Program-made: the position numbers and the translations under genes
Shown: one piece after another, positions 1 to 7,447 of the stretch
Position numbering within the stretch: position 1 is the stretch's first letter
Layout: each line of letters opens with the position of its first letter
Source: Halobacillus campisalis
GTDB taxonomy: Bacteria; Bacillota; Bacilli; Bacillales; Halobacillaceae
Reading direction: 5' to 3'
Assembly: GCF_030345335.1 (NCBI RefSeq)
Contig: NZ_JAPVRC010000009.1
Span: 1 to 64,000, forward strand
DNA length: 64,000 nucleotides
Notes under the pieces: generated by a model
Databases searched by the model: none
The model's input: only the letters and a program-made list of their open reading frames with translations
What the model was told of the DNA's origin: nothing

Positions 1-115
1 CTCGCTTTCCGTGGGAGCGCGGTGAGCTTCCTCGGACGTCCCGTCCTGCGGGATCTCACCAAGCACTCTCTTCCCACAGGAGTCTCCCCATTCCCCGCCG
101 CCCTTCACTATATAT
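1..115 (-). repeat. Family A palindromic repeat, copy 1 (cut by window edge)
   Basis: Left part is lost at the window start. The conserved core is present (GCTTTCCGTGGGA, GGTGAGCTTCC, GATCTCACC, TCCCACAGGAGTCTC) and is followed by the outer arm CCATTCCCCGCCGCCC. It is almost identical, in inverted orientation, to the copy at 7201-7356, with about two differences over some 115 bases. No ribosome site or codon pattern supports the short reading frames that cross it. Confidence 0.9.
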
Positions 116-308
116 GTACTTCTCGAAGTCGCTTGAAAAGAACATTTTTATGTAATAGTGGGAGCATTAAACTCCAGCTCTCTGGTTATAGCATTTTAGT
201 TTTAAAACTTCCTGCACTTTGAGGTAGTTCCAAGCGTTTTCTTTCATAAAGAAGTCCCGCTGGTTATCACTCAAGAGCAGTTATTTTTTAAGTGAAGCCG
301 TATCAATT

Positions 309-476
309 GTTTCCGCCTCCTCACTAAAGCAAGAAGGTCCGGGAAATTGCGAGACTCCTATGGGAGAACAGTACATGGTGAGATCCCGGAGGGCGTTAGC
401 TCGAGGAAGCTCACCGTACGCCCATGGAAAGCGAGTGATTTCCCGGACCTTCAAGCACTATTTTTGAGGCGGAAAC
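309..476 (+). repeat. Family A palindromic repeat, copy 2
   Basis: A complete imperfect palindrome. The outermost arms are GTTTCCGCCTC (309-319) and GAGGCGGAAAC (466-476), then AAGGTCCGGGAAAT and ATTTCCCGGACCTT. Inside, the core reads GCGAGACTCC...GGTGAG...CTCACC...GGAAAGCGAG. The inner stem is ATGGGA/CCCAT where other copies have GTGGGA/TCCCAC, a paired change. The reading frame through it resembles frames in the other copies and has no ribosome site, so no gene is called. Confidence 0.9.
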
Positions 477-544
477 AGTGCAAACATCTCGAAATTGAGT
501 CTTCCACTATAGGGAGCTTATATGAATATCAAAAAGTAAATCTA

Positions 545-580
545 ACAAAAAAAAGCTAATGTGATAGACACATTAGCTCT
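545..580 (-). terminator. Terminator of the DJ-1/PfpI gene
   Basis: On the minus strand AGCTAATGTG and CACATTAGCT pair around a 5-base loop and are followed by a run of eight T. It lies just after the stop codon of the gene ending at 588. Confidence 0.85.
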
Positions 581-587
581 GCTTTCC

Positions 588-1250
588 TTATTGACCTAAT
601 ACTTTGATAAACTCTTTGGAAACAGCAACAGTTGACTGAGGATTCTGCCCAGTGATGAGGTTACCATCGACTTCAACATGTTCAGACCAATTAGGGGCGG
701 ATTGGAAGGTAGCTCCCAGTTCCCTCAGCTTGCTTTCAAGTAAGAAAGGCATATGCTGATCGAGCGTCGTATCGACCTCTTCCGCATCTGTAAATGCGTT
801 GACGCGTTTACCTTTTACGAGCGGCTCCCCGTTAGATAACGTAGCTCCTGTCAGAGCTGATGGTCCGTGACATACAGCAGCAACTACCTTGTCGGATTCA
901 TAAAAATCACGAAGCAGTTGTTGAAGTTTTTCGTTATCTGGAAAATCAAACATCGTACCGTGCCCGCCTGGCAGGAAGATGGCATCGAATGAACTAGCAG
1001 AAACTGAATCAAGAGGCAGCGTATCTTCTAAATACGTTTTTGTGTCCAGGATTTCAGTTGGTTCATCCTCGCTCACACTGTTCGGGTCAACAGGGGACTG
1101 CCCGCCTTTAGGGCTGGCTACAGTGATTTCATAGCCGTGTTGTTTAAATTCGTTATAAGCTTCACCGAATTCAGACAGCCAAATGCCTGTCGGCGTATCT
1201 TCATTAATTTTTTCGTGGTTTGTAACGACCATTAATACTTTTTTAGACAT
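588..1250 (-). CDS. DJ-1/PfpI (Hsp31-like) family protein
   Basis: 220 residues of the class I glutamine-amidotransferase-like fold. Seen: the nucleophile elbow AVCHGP places Cys127 next to His128, the loop LPGGHG lies near residues 93-98, and an acidic residue (Glu27) sits where the family keeps its Cys partner. Relatives act as methylglyoxal/glyoxal detoxifying enzymes, protein deglycases or chaperones; which applies here cannot be told from sequence. No signal peptide or membrane segment, so it is expected in the cytosol. It is a single-gene unit with its own terminator and has a GGAGGG ribosome site. The next gene, a MurE-like ligase, is read in the same direction about 80 bases upstream, so co-transcription is possible. 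Confidence 0.85.
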   Translation of the reverse strand: MSKKVLMVVTNHEKINEDTPTGIWLSEFGEAYNEFKQHGYEITVASPKGGQSPVDPNSVSEDEPTEILDTKTYLEDTLPLDSVSASSFDAIFLPGGHGTMFDFPDNEKLQQLLRDFYESDKVVAAVCHGPSALTGATLSNGEPLVKGKRVNAFTDAEEVDTTLDQHMPFLLESKLRELGATFQSAPNWSEHVEVDGNLITGQNPQSTVAVSKEFIKVLGQ

Positions 1251-1329
1251 TGAAATTACCCTCCTGAGATAGGTTTGGTTTCACTGTCCTCTATTTCCCT
1301 CGATTTAAAAATATCAAACGTATAACTTA

Positions 1330-2784
1330 TCATTCAGTATCCTTGGATAGGAAAAGCTGAAGGCATTCCTTGTCCGATTGTACGGAATACGCATAGGCTT
1401 GCTGGTAGGATTGATGGCCTTTTCCAGTAATGGCGACCCAATCACCTTCTTCGGATAGGCGGATCGCCTCTTCAATGGCTAAAGTACGGTCTTTCATAAT
1501 TTTTCCCTTATCATTACCGTACTCGTTCTGCAGTTCATAAAGATGCTCAATCATTTCATTTTCAGGAACATTATTTAAATCATCCAGTGTAAGGATATAC
1601 TGATCGCTTATTTCTGTGCTGATTTTGATCATTTCTTTTCTCTTATCCATATCCTTTTGTCCCTTGAATCCAAAAACATGCACGAGCCGCCCTGTCTTGG
1701 AATCAGAAGCGGTTTGTAAACAATTCAAAACGGCGTCGGCTGTATGGGCATGGTCAATTACTGTAGTAACTCCGTTAGGAAGTCGATAAATATTAAAACG
1801 GCCTTCTACTCCAGGGAATTTTTCAAGAGAATCAATAATGGATTGGCGTTCTCCAAAAAAAGCTTTAGCAGCAGCATAAGTAATCGTGGTATTATACAAG
1901 TTATGATAGCCTGGTATAGGAGAGACTACCGGGAACTTTTCTCCATTCTCTTTTAAATGTACAGAGTATGGGTGAGTAAGGTTCAGCTCGTTCATTTGGA
2001 GGTCGGCATTTCTCGACTCTCCGAACGTATAAATGTTCATGCCTTTTTGGTGAAGCTCTTCTGCTAATTTTTCTCCATAGAAGTCATCGACATTGATAAT
2101 AGCTGTACCATTATGCTTCAGTTTATAAAAAAGCTGTTTTTTTGCTTCGAAGTAATTGTCCAGACTGCCATGATAATTAAGGTGTTCATGGGAAAGATTA
2201 GTGAACAGGCATAAATCAAATTCTATTCCTTCTAAACGATACTCGGCCAATCCTTGCGAGGAAGCTTCCATAATGACGACATCATCCGTACTGTCAGCAA
2301 GCAATTCATTTACTCGCAAAGCATTTGGTGTCGTATTGTTCGTCTCGAATTTTTCGCCATTTACAATGTTTTGAATTGTACCGATAAGTGAACAAGAATA
2401 GCCTATATCTTCAAGTACGTGCTTGACCATATAGCTGGTTGTAGTCTTGCCATTTGTCCCTGTTATCCCAATCATTTTCTTTCGGTGTGAAGGATTCTGA
2501 TAGTAAATCGCTGAGACTGTTCCCAGCGCTTTTTTACTATTTTGAACTTTGATATAAGGAATCGGGCACTCAAGAGCGTCTTTCTCTCCTATTATTGCGG
2601 AGGCTCCTTTTTTAATAGCGTCTGTAATGTAACTGTGACCATCTGATTGATAACCTGTAATGGCAATGAAAATGTAGCCAGGCTCCACTTCTGATGAAGA
2701 GTCTGTCAAACCCTTGATTTCTGGATCAACAATAGGTTTTTCGTTTTCAAAGGGTATATTCTCTAGGAGTTGGTTTAATTTCAT
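1330..2784 (-). CDS. MurE-like ligase, paralog 1
   Basis: 484 residues with the three-domain Mur ligase layout: an N-terminal UDP-substrate domain (about 20-90, with SDGHSYI), the ATP-binding domain with P-loop GITGTNGKTT (107-116) and FTNLSHEHLNYHG (about 195-207) ahead of the lysine expected to be carbamylated, and a C-terminal domain. MurE adds the third amino acid to UDP-MurNAc-L-Ala-D-Glu. The amino-acid site differs from the diaminopimelate type: DDLN stands where DNPR is expected, and GKGHQ replaces GKGHE. The gene is not in a division/cell-wall cluster, so it is probably an accessory paralog of the housekeeping MurE. It is divergent from a second MurE-like gene at 3042. Its substrate cannot be assigned. 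Confidence 0.8.
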   Translation of the reverse strand: MKLNQLLENIPFENEKPIVDPEIKGLTDSSSEVEPGYIFIAITGYQSDGHSYITDAIKKGASAIIGEKDALECPIPYIKVQNSKKALGTVSAIYYQNPSHRKKMIGITGTNGKTTTSYMVKHVLEDIGYSCSLIGTIQNIVNGEKFETNNTTPNALRVNELLADSTDDVVIMEASSQGLAEYRLEGIEFDLCLFTNLSHEHLNYHGSLDNYFEAKKQLFYKLKHNGTAIINVDDFYGEKLAEELHQKGMNIYTFGESRNADLQMNELNLTHPYSVHLKENGEKFPVVSPIPGYHNLYNTTITYAAAKAFFGERQSIIDSLEKFPGVEGRFNIYRLPNGVTTVIDHAHTADAVLNCLQTASDSKTGRLVHVFGFKGQKDMDKRKEMIKISTEISDQYILTLDDLNNVPENEMIEHLYELQNEYGNDKGKIMKDRTLAIEEAIRLSEEGDWVAITGKGHQSYQQAYAYSVQSDKECLQLFLSKDTE

Positions 2785-3041
2785 TAATGTATGTTCACAC
2801 CTTTTTTCTTAGGTAGAGTAAAGTAAATTTTGTTCAAAAGCTATCTTATCAGAATATAAAGTGGCTACGTTAATTTTAAGTGAAAATGATCATATTGATT
2901 CATGCAGAATATAGGTAAATAATGGGCTTTTTAAAAACATATAGTATGCCCATAATATAAATAGATGAAATTCTGCCCATGCTGGTACTTGCCAAGTGAT
3001 GACTGCTTAAGCTAATAAACACATAAGTGGGGAAGAAAATG

Positions 3042-4532
3042 ATGAAAATTGAATTCAATCAAGTATACCATATCGGCCTTAGGTCTATTTATGGTCCTAG
3101 TACACAAACCATCTCAAACCTGATGTTCCACTCAAAACATGTAAAGGAAGGCTCGGTATTTTTCAGTATTCGAGGAGAAAACCAGGATGGTCATGAGTTT
3201 ATCGACGAAGCGATTGCGAACGGTGCTGTTGCGGTTGTAGGGGATCATGACGAACATCTGGAATCATTAAGCCGCAGTTATCCTGAGTGTTCATTTGTGT
3301 TAGTGGAAGATGTAAGGAAAGCCATGGCCTATATGTCCAAGCATTTCTACGGTCGGCCAGATGAGAAACTGTTAACCATCGGAGTAACAGGCACGAACGG
3401 GAAGACTACTGTGTCAGCTTATGTCCGCTCTTTATTGAATCTATTAGAAAAGCCGACAGGTCTGGTCGGAACGACAGGGATTTGGAGCTCCAAGGAGAAA
3501 TTCAAATATAAGAAAAGTACGCCTACTACTCCGGAAGCGATTGATCTTCATCACATTTTTTCTCTGTTAGATCAGCAGGGAGATGTGGCTGCTTCCATGG
3601 AGGTTTCCTCGATTGCGCTTGACCAAAAGCGTGTGGAAGGAATTACGTTTGATGTAGCCATTCACACAAATTTCTCTGAAGAACATTTAGAATATCATAA
3701 AACGATCGATCACTATAAAGCATGTAAGCTGAAATTGTTTGCGCAGGCGAGGTGTGCCGTGGTGAATGCAGATGACGAAGGTATGGGGAAAGAAGTCCTC
3801 GAATTATTTGAGGGGCCGAAAATCATATACAGCTTACTTGAGGAATCAAATGCTGATTTGAAAGCCTCTCATTTAGAGGTTGGGGAAAAAGGATCCTATT
3901 TCAAGTTGGATTATAAAGGGGAGACTTGTCAGGCTTTTGCCCCTGTATATGGGACTTATAATATCTCAAACGTACTTTCTGCTATCGGGGCTGCTTTGCA
4001 TTTCGGGTATTCAATAAAAGAGATTGTTGAAGTTCTCCCGCAATTGAAAAGCCCTGAAGGAAGGTTTCAAGTGATTCAAGCAGATAATCATCCGAAAGTC
4101 ATTTTAGATTACGCCCACACACCTGTGGCTTTAACTAGACTGGTCGAAGAAGTGAAAAAATTAAAATACAATAAGCTCATCGTTATGATTGCCGGAATCG
4201 GCATACGTGATTTTAAAAAAATGCCGAAGATGGCAGCAATAATTGAAGGAAAAGCCGATGAAATCATCGTTACCGTAGATCATCCTGGATTTCATGATCC
4301 TCAAATCATTGTCGATCAGGTGATGACTGGATTTAAGAACCCTGATGCTCACAATATCCATACAGCGTTAACGAGAGAAGAGGGAGTAAGGAAATCTCTT
4401 CACCTGGGACAAGCTGACGATATTATCCTGCTGACAAGCGGGTGTATCAATAATGCTCAAATCATTAAAGGGAAAGAAATCCCCCATTCAGATGAAGCTA
4501 TCATTGAAGCGCATTATTTACAATCCTCATAA
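3042..4532 (+). CDS. MurE-like ligase, paralog 2 (non-canonical acceptor site)
   Basis: About 496 residues. The start is taken at ATG 3042 because GGGGAAG lies 6-7 bases upstream; a GTG at 3027 and an ATG at 3039 are alternatives. The UDP-substrate domain (NQDGHEFI near 50) and P-loop GVTGTNGKTT (about 115-124) are intact, as is HTNFSEEHLEYHK before the lysine expected to be carbamylated. The acceptor-amino-acid site is remodelled: VTVDHPGF replaces VTSDNPR, and TSGCINNAQ replaces the GKGHE-type motif. Paralog 3 (62254-63762) shares the DxPGF form, so these two are sister proteins. The likely role is ligation of an amino acid to a UDP-linked peptide or a similar acid, with changed specificity. 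This is inference; the ATPase core looks active. Confidence 0.8.
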   Translation: MKIEFNQVYHIGLRSIYGPSTQTISNLMFHSKHVKEGSVFFSIRGENQDGHEFIDEAIANGAVAVVGDHDEHLESLSRSYPECSFVLVEDVRKAMAYMSKHFYGRPDEKLLTIGVTGTNGKTTVSAYVRSLLNLLEKPTGLVGTTGIWSSKEKFKYKKSTPTTPEAIDLHHIFSLLDQQGDVAASMEVSSIALDQKRVEGITFDVAIHTNFSEEHLEYHKTIDHYKACKLKLFAQARCAVVNADDEGMGKEVLELFEGPKIIYSLLEESNADLKASHLEVGEKGSYFKLDYKGETCQAFAPVYGTYNISNVLSAIGAALHFGYSIKEIVEVLPQLKSPEGRFQVIQADNHPKVILDYAHTPVALTRLVEEVKKLKYNKLIVMIAGIGIRDFKKMPKMAAIIEGKADEIIVTVDHPGFHDPQIIVDQVMTGFKNPDAHNIHTALTREEGVRKSLHLGQADDIILLTSGCINNAQIIKGKEIPHSDEAIIEAHYLQSS

Positions 4533-4576
4533 AAAAAGAAGCCGGAAGCTGCTTAATTAGAGCTTCTGGCTTTATT
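4533..4576 (+). terminator. Bidirectional terminator between MurE-like 2 and the HD hydrolase
   Basis: AAGCCGGAAGCT (4539-4550) pairs with AGCTTCTGGCTT (4561-4572). An A-run precedes and a T-rich tract follows, so it can serve both convergent genes. Confidence 0.8.
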
Positions 4577-5114
4577 TGTTCGAGAAAAATCTTTGCACAG
4601 CATCCGAGTAGCTTTTGAAGAACGAGGGAGCTTTTTCTTCGAGGCCTGCGTACATATTGTTTTCGACTGATTGGTAGTACCACTTTTGCAAATCGTAGCC
4701 AGCGTTGAAATATGACCATACCGCTTCTCCAACGATGTTGTAGTGTTCTTCGATGGAACGGAGATTATCCAGCTTATCCGCAATAATGAGAGATTTTACA
4801 TCTATGCTGCTGATTCTTACCGTTTCAATTGTGTGGGCTTTTCTCTCATACCAGGCCTTGGTTTTATCTTCGGTGTGGGCAGCGACGAGACTGCGAACGC
4901 GGGAGCCGAATTCTTTTTCAATATCTTCAAGTTCATAAGGCGTGTCTTCAACTACATCATGGAGGTAACCCGCACAAACCAGTTCTTCGCTGCTGCCTGC
5001 TTGCTTCAAGGTTTCTGCGACTCTGATGGGGTGGACGATATAATCTTCATTGGAACTCTTTCTTTTCTGCCCTTGATGTGCTTTAACAGCAAAAGCTTCA
5101 GCTTTTTTCAACAT
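4572..5114 (-). CDS. Stand-alone HD-domain hydrolase, SpoT/Mesh1-like
   Basis: 180 residues. The N-terminal two thirds match the HD hydrolase domain of RelA/SpoT: AHQGQKR (about 13-19), YIVHP (25-29), LHDVVEDT (about 51-58, the HD pair and ED) and IADKLDNLRS (about 111-120). There is no synthetase, TGS or ACT domain, so it resembles small alarmone hydrolases that remove the 3'-pyrophosphate from (p)ppGpp. Related small HD proteins have other nucleotide substrates, so the alarmone role is an inference. The gene is monocistronic, convergent with MurE-like 2 and divergent from the RibF-like gene at 5226. Confidence 0.75.
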   Translation of the reverse strand: MLKKAEAFAVKAHQGQKRKSSNEDYIVHPIRVAETLKQAGSSEELVCAGYLHDVVEDTPYELEDIEKEFGSRVRSLVAAHTEDKTKAWYERKAHTIETVRISSIDVKSLIIADKLDNLRSIEEHYNIVGEAVWSYFNAGYDLQKWYYQSVENNMYAGLEEKAPSFFKSYSDAVQRFFSNK

Positions 5115-5225
5115 GAAATCGTACTCCTTTCATATGCGTATATGCAGATTAGTTGAGTGTCAGTCAGGATGGTTATACTATAGAAAATAGAGTATGTACG
5201 AACGTAAAAAGGGGAGTATAGAGAT

Positions 5226-6170
5226 ATGGAAACGATCGAAGTGACCGCTTTACCACCAGCTAATGAAAAACCGACCATTTTATTGATAGGTAAATTTGAT
5301 GGACTTCACATTGGACACCAGCAGCTCCTGGATCAAGCGAATGCTTACCGGGAAAATGGTGAAGACGTAGCCGTTTTCGGATTTTCCGACCATCCATTAT
5401 GGGTGCTGAAGGGTGATCCCGCCTATGAAAAATCTCTATCTTCCTTTAAAGATAAGCTGCAGATGCTGAAACGTGCAGGGGTTGATCGTTATTATAATAT
5501 CTATTTTACTAAAGAATATGCGCAAATTACACCGGAACAATTTGTGAATGAACAATTAACCCAGCTGAACATCAGCCGGATCATTATAGGGGAAGGATTT
5601 AAATTTGGAAAAGGCAGAAATGCAGATGCAGAAGGGTTAACGGAGCTTTGCAAAGAGCACCGCATACCTGTAACCGTCCTTCCACATGTAAGCTTCAACC
5701 ATGAGAAGGTCAGCAGCACTAAGGTTCGACAACTAGTAGCCGGCGGGCAGATGGAGGCCGTGCAGGCGCTCCTGGGACGTCCATTTGAAACGACAGGCGT
5801 TGTGGAAAAAGGGGAACAGCTTGGACGTCAGCTTGGATTTCCTACACTGAACTTAGGTGAAATCGAAGAGTATGTGGAGCCTAAGCCAGGCGTTTACCTT
5901 GGAGTTGTCGAGGTGCATGATGAACAGGCATCTGCACAATATTATTCTTTGATCAGTGCAGGATATCGACCTACTGTCAATGGCCAAACTTATAAAGTCG
6001 AAGCATACCTTCTCAATTTTTCAGGTGATTTGTATGGGAAAAAGGTGACTGTAAAATATTTGCGGTTCATGCGCGGAGAAGAAAATTTCAATGGGCTGGA
6101 TGCACTTGTGGAACATATGCAGCAGGATGAACAGCAGGCACGCGAGATTTTGGGACTAGCAGCAGAGTAA
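5226..6170 (+). CDS. RibF-type riboflavin kinase/FAD synthetase (probable second copy)
   Basis: 314 residues, the usual length for bifunctional RibF (RibC in Bacillus). The N-terminal nucleotidyl transferase half shows GKFDGLHIGHQ (about 23-33) and STKVRQ (about 162-167); the C-terminal kinase half shows GFPTLNL (about 203-209, the PTxN site), KPGVY and EAYLLNF with the catalytic Glu. It converts riboflavin to FMN and FMN to FAD in the cytosol. In bacilli the housekeeping gene lies after truB; neither truB nor rpsO is here, so this is probably an extra copy. A GGGGAG ribosome site precedes the ATG. The DUF1450 gene follows closely and is probably co-transcribed. Confidence 0.85.
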   Translation: METIEVTALPPANEKPTILLIGKFDGLHIGHQQLLDQANAYRENGEDVAVFGFSDHPLWVLKGDPAYEKSLSSFKDKLQMLKRAGVDRYYNIYFTKEYAQITPEQFVNEQLTQLNISRIIIGEGFKFGKGRNADAEGLTELCKEHRIPVTVLPHVSFNHEKVSSTKVRQLVAGGQMEAVQALLGRPFETTGVVEKGEQLGRQLGFPTLNLGEIEEYVEPKPGVYLGVVEVHDEQASAQYYSLISAGYRPTVNGQTYKVEAYLLNFSGDLYGKKVTVKYLRFMRGEENFNGLDALVEHMQQDEQQAREILGLAAE

Positions 6171-6198
6171 AGGAGAATGACCGTATGGGGTAGTCGTC

Positions 6199-6432
6199 GT
6201 GGAAATTTGTGACGGGAATTTGATTAACGAGATTGATGTTGAATCAATTATTGAATCTGAGTATCCGGACGTAGCCGTGCTTATGAATGAGTGCCTTTCC
6301 TTTTGCGGGTTGTGTGCCTTAAAGCCATACGCAATGGTCAATGGTACCCGGGTTTTTGCCAATACTTCAGAGGAAGCTCTAGGGAAAATCCGGACTAAAA
6401 TAGAAGAGGAATTGGCATTTTATGCTGAATAA
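6199..6432 (+). CDS. DUF1450 (YuzB-like) small protein, start region apparently frameshifted
   Basis: 77 residues from GTG 6199. The family signature ECLSFCGLCALKPYAMVNG (about 31-49) has the CxxC pair of YuzB-type proteins; the function is unknown, possibly thiol- or metal-related. The start is odd. AAAGGAG at 6169-6175 is correctly spaced for ATG 6185, but that ATG is followed at once by GGG TAG. One extra G in the run 6187-6190 would give ATG GGG GTA GTC GTC GTG and restore an N-terminus typical of the family. Without it, translation would have to begin at GTG 6199, about 23 bases from the ribosome site. Either a real one-base loss or a sequencing error fits. Confidence 0.7.
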   Translation: MEICDGNLINEIDVESIIESEYPDVAVLMNECLSFCGLCALKPYAMVNGTRVFANTSEEALGKIRTKIEEELAFYAE

Positions 6433-6462
6433 ATATAGAAAAACGGCTTAATTAACAAACAA

Positions 6463-6497
6463 AGCGCTTGGATATTGAATTCCAAGCGTTTTTGTAT
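6463..6497 (+). terminator. Terminator after the RibF/DUF1450 unit
   Basis: CGCTTGGA and TCCAAGCG pair around an 8-base loop and are followed by TTTTTG. Confidence 0.8.
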
Positions 6498-6543
6498 GTT
6501 GAATTTTCTTATTTTACTAAAGCTTCATTACCTTGAACATTCA

Positions 6544-6712
6544 GTTTCGAGACAAAGTGGAAGTTTTAGGGGCTACAGGAAACGGATCGCTTTCCGTGGG
6601 GCGGGCGCTGAGCCTCCTCGAGCTTCGCTCTGTGGGGTCTCACCTGTCCCGCTCATCCCACAGGAGTCTCACCGTTTCCTTCCACCCCTCTGCCAAATAA
6701 GTATCTCGAAAC
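6544..6712 (-). repeat. Family A palindromic repeat, copy 3
   Basis: The outermost arms GTTTCGAGAC (6544-6553) and TATCTCGAAAC (6702-6712) are inverted. The next arms are GGGGCTACAGGAAACGG and CCGTTTCCTTCCACCCC. The core keeps GCTTTCCGTGGG, GAGCCTCCTCGAGC, GGTCTCACC and TCCCACAGGAGTCTC. This copy shows the full composite boundary with the GTTTCGAGA ends. Confidence 0.85.
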
Positions 6713-6749
6713 CGCTTCATGAAAAAGCAAACACTTGCTGATTTTCATA

Positions 6750-7025
6750 ACAAGTGTCCTATGTTAAAAATCTTGATGTAAAGAGCTAACCTCTCACCGG
6801 ACAGGCATACAGGGGCCCCTCTTTTTTGATAAAGGGGTCCATTCATTTTATTTCTTATGGTTGATTGGGAAGCTGCGAGACTCCTTTTGTAAAAGCGGAA
6901 GCACTTTTGGTCAGCGGCGTATGGAATGGACTGTGCTGGGGGAGATAAAGGAAACAAGAAGAACGGAGGGATTTCGATGATTCCTTACCGCACAGAAGTG
7001 AAGGAAGTCTCCTCGTCGCTGTGTG
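6750..7025 (+). repeat. Family B repeat, copy 1
   Basis: The best conserved part is 6862-7022: TTGGGAAGCTGCGAGACTCC, AAAAGCGGAAGC, GGTCAGCGGCGTATGG, GGAGATAAAGGAAACA, AGAACGGAG and GAAGTGAAGGAAGTCTC. It is shared with 52852-53025, 31966-32075 and, inverted, 40905-41082. GAGACTCCTT near the left end is complementary to AAGGAAGTCTC near the right end. Similarity appears to extend left through AACAAGTGTCC and the GGGGTCCATTCATTTTA stretch. No convincing reading frame or ribosome site. Confidence 0.75.
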
Positions 7026-7200
7026 TTGAGTTGAGAAAGGATTGGAATGTCTCAATTTTCTTATCAAACTTGCATAGGAAGGCAAGTAAACTAAATTAAA
7101 ATTGTGGAGTTTTAAAATAAAACATTTTAACCGGTGCACTGGAGTGTTATTCTCCCTCTTTAATTAAAAATTTTCTTATTAAGTGGATTTCTAGAATCGC

Positions 7201-7356
7201 ATATATAGTGAGGGGCGGCGGGGAATGGGGAGACTCCTGTGGGAAGAGAGTGCTTGGTGAGATCCCGCAGGACGGGAGGTCCGAGGAAGCTCACCGCGCT
7301 CCCACGGAAAGCGAGCCATTCCCCGCCGCCCTCACCACTCACACAATGTCTCGAAA
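7201..7356 (+). repeat. Family A palindromic repeat, copy 4
   Basis: The arms GAGGGGCGGCGGGGAATGG and CCATTCCCCGCCGCCCTC enclose the standard core. The right boundary has TCTCGAAAC. It is nearly identical to the inverted copy at 1-115, so the segment from 115 to 7201 lies between long inverted repeats. Confidence 0.9.
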
Positions 7357-7447
7357 CCAAGTCTTCGCATATCCTGCCAGTTAGTTTAAGAAAAATTCTT
7401 CATAAACTTTACTTTGATTTTTTAATGTTAAATTACACCTACCTATC

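Noticed and set aside
22-559. Small open frames inside the first two family A repeats
   Set aside because: They have no ribosome site, and the same peptide patterns recur wherever the repeat core occurs in the same orientation, so they reflect the repeat rather than genes.
1330-4532. A housekeeping cell-wall (dcw) operon
   Set aside because: Only MurE-like genes are present. Neither mraY, murD, ftsW nor murG is nearby, and the acceptor motifs are atypical.
6475-7360. Open frames of 60-94 codons across the family A and B copies
   Set aside because: Frames lie on both strands over palindromic sequence, lack ribosome sites and show no protein-like composition.
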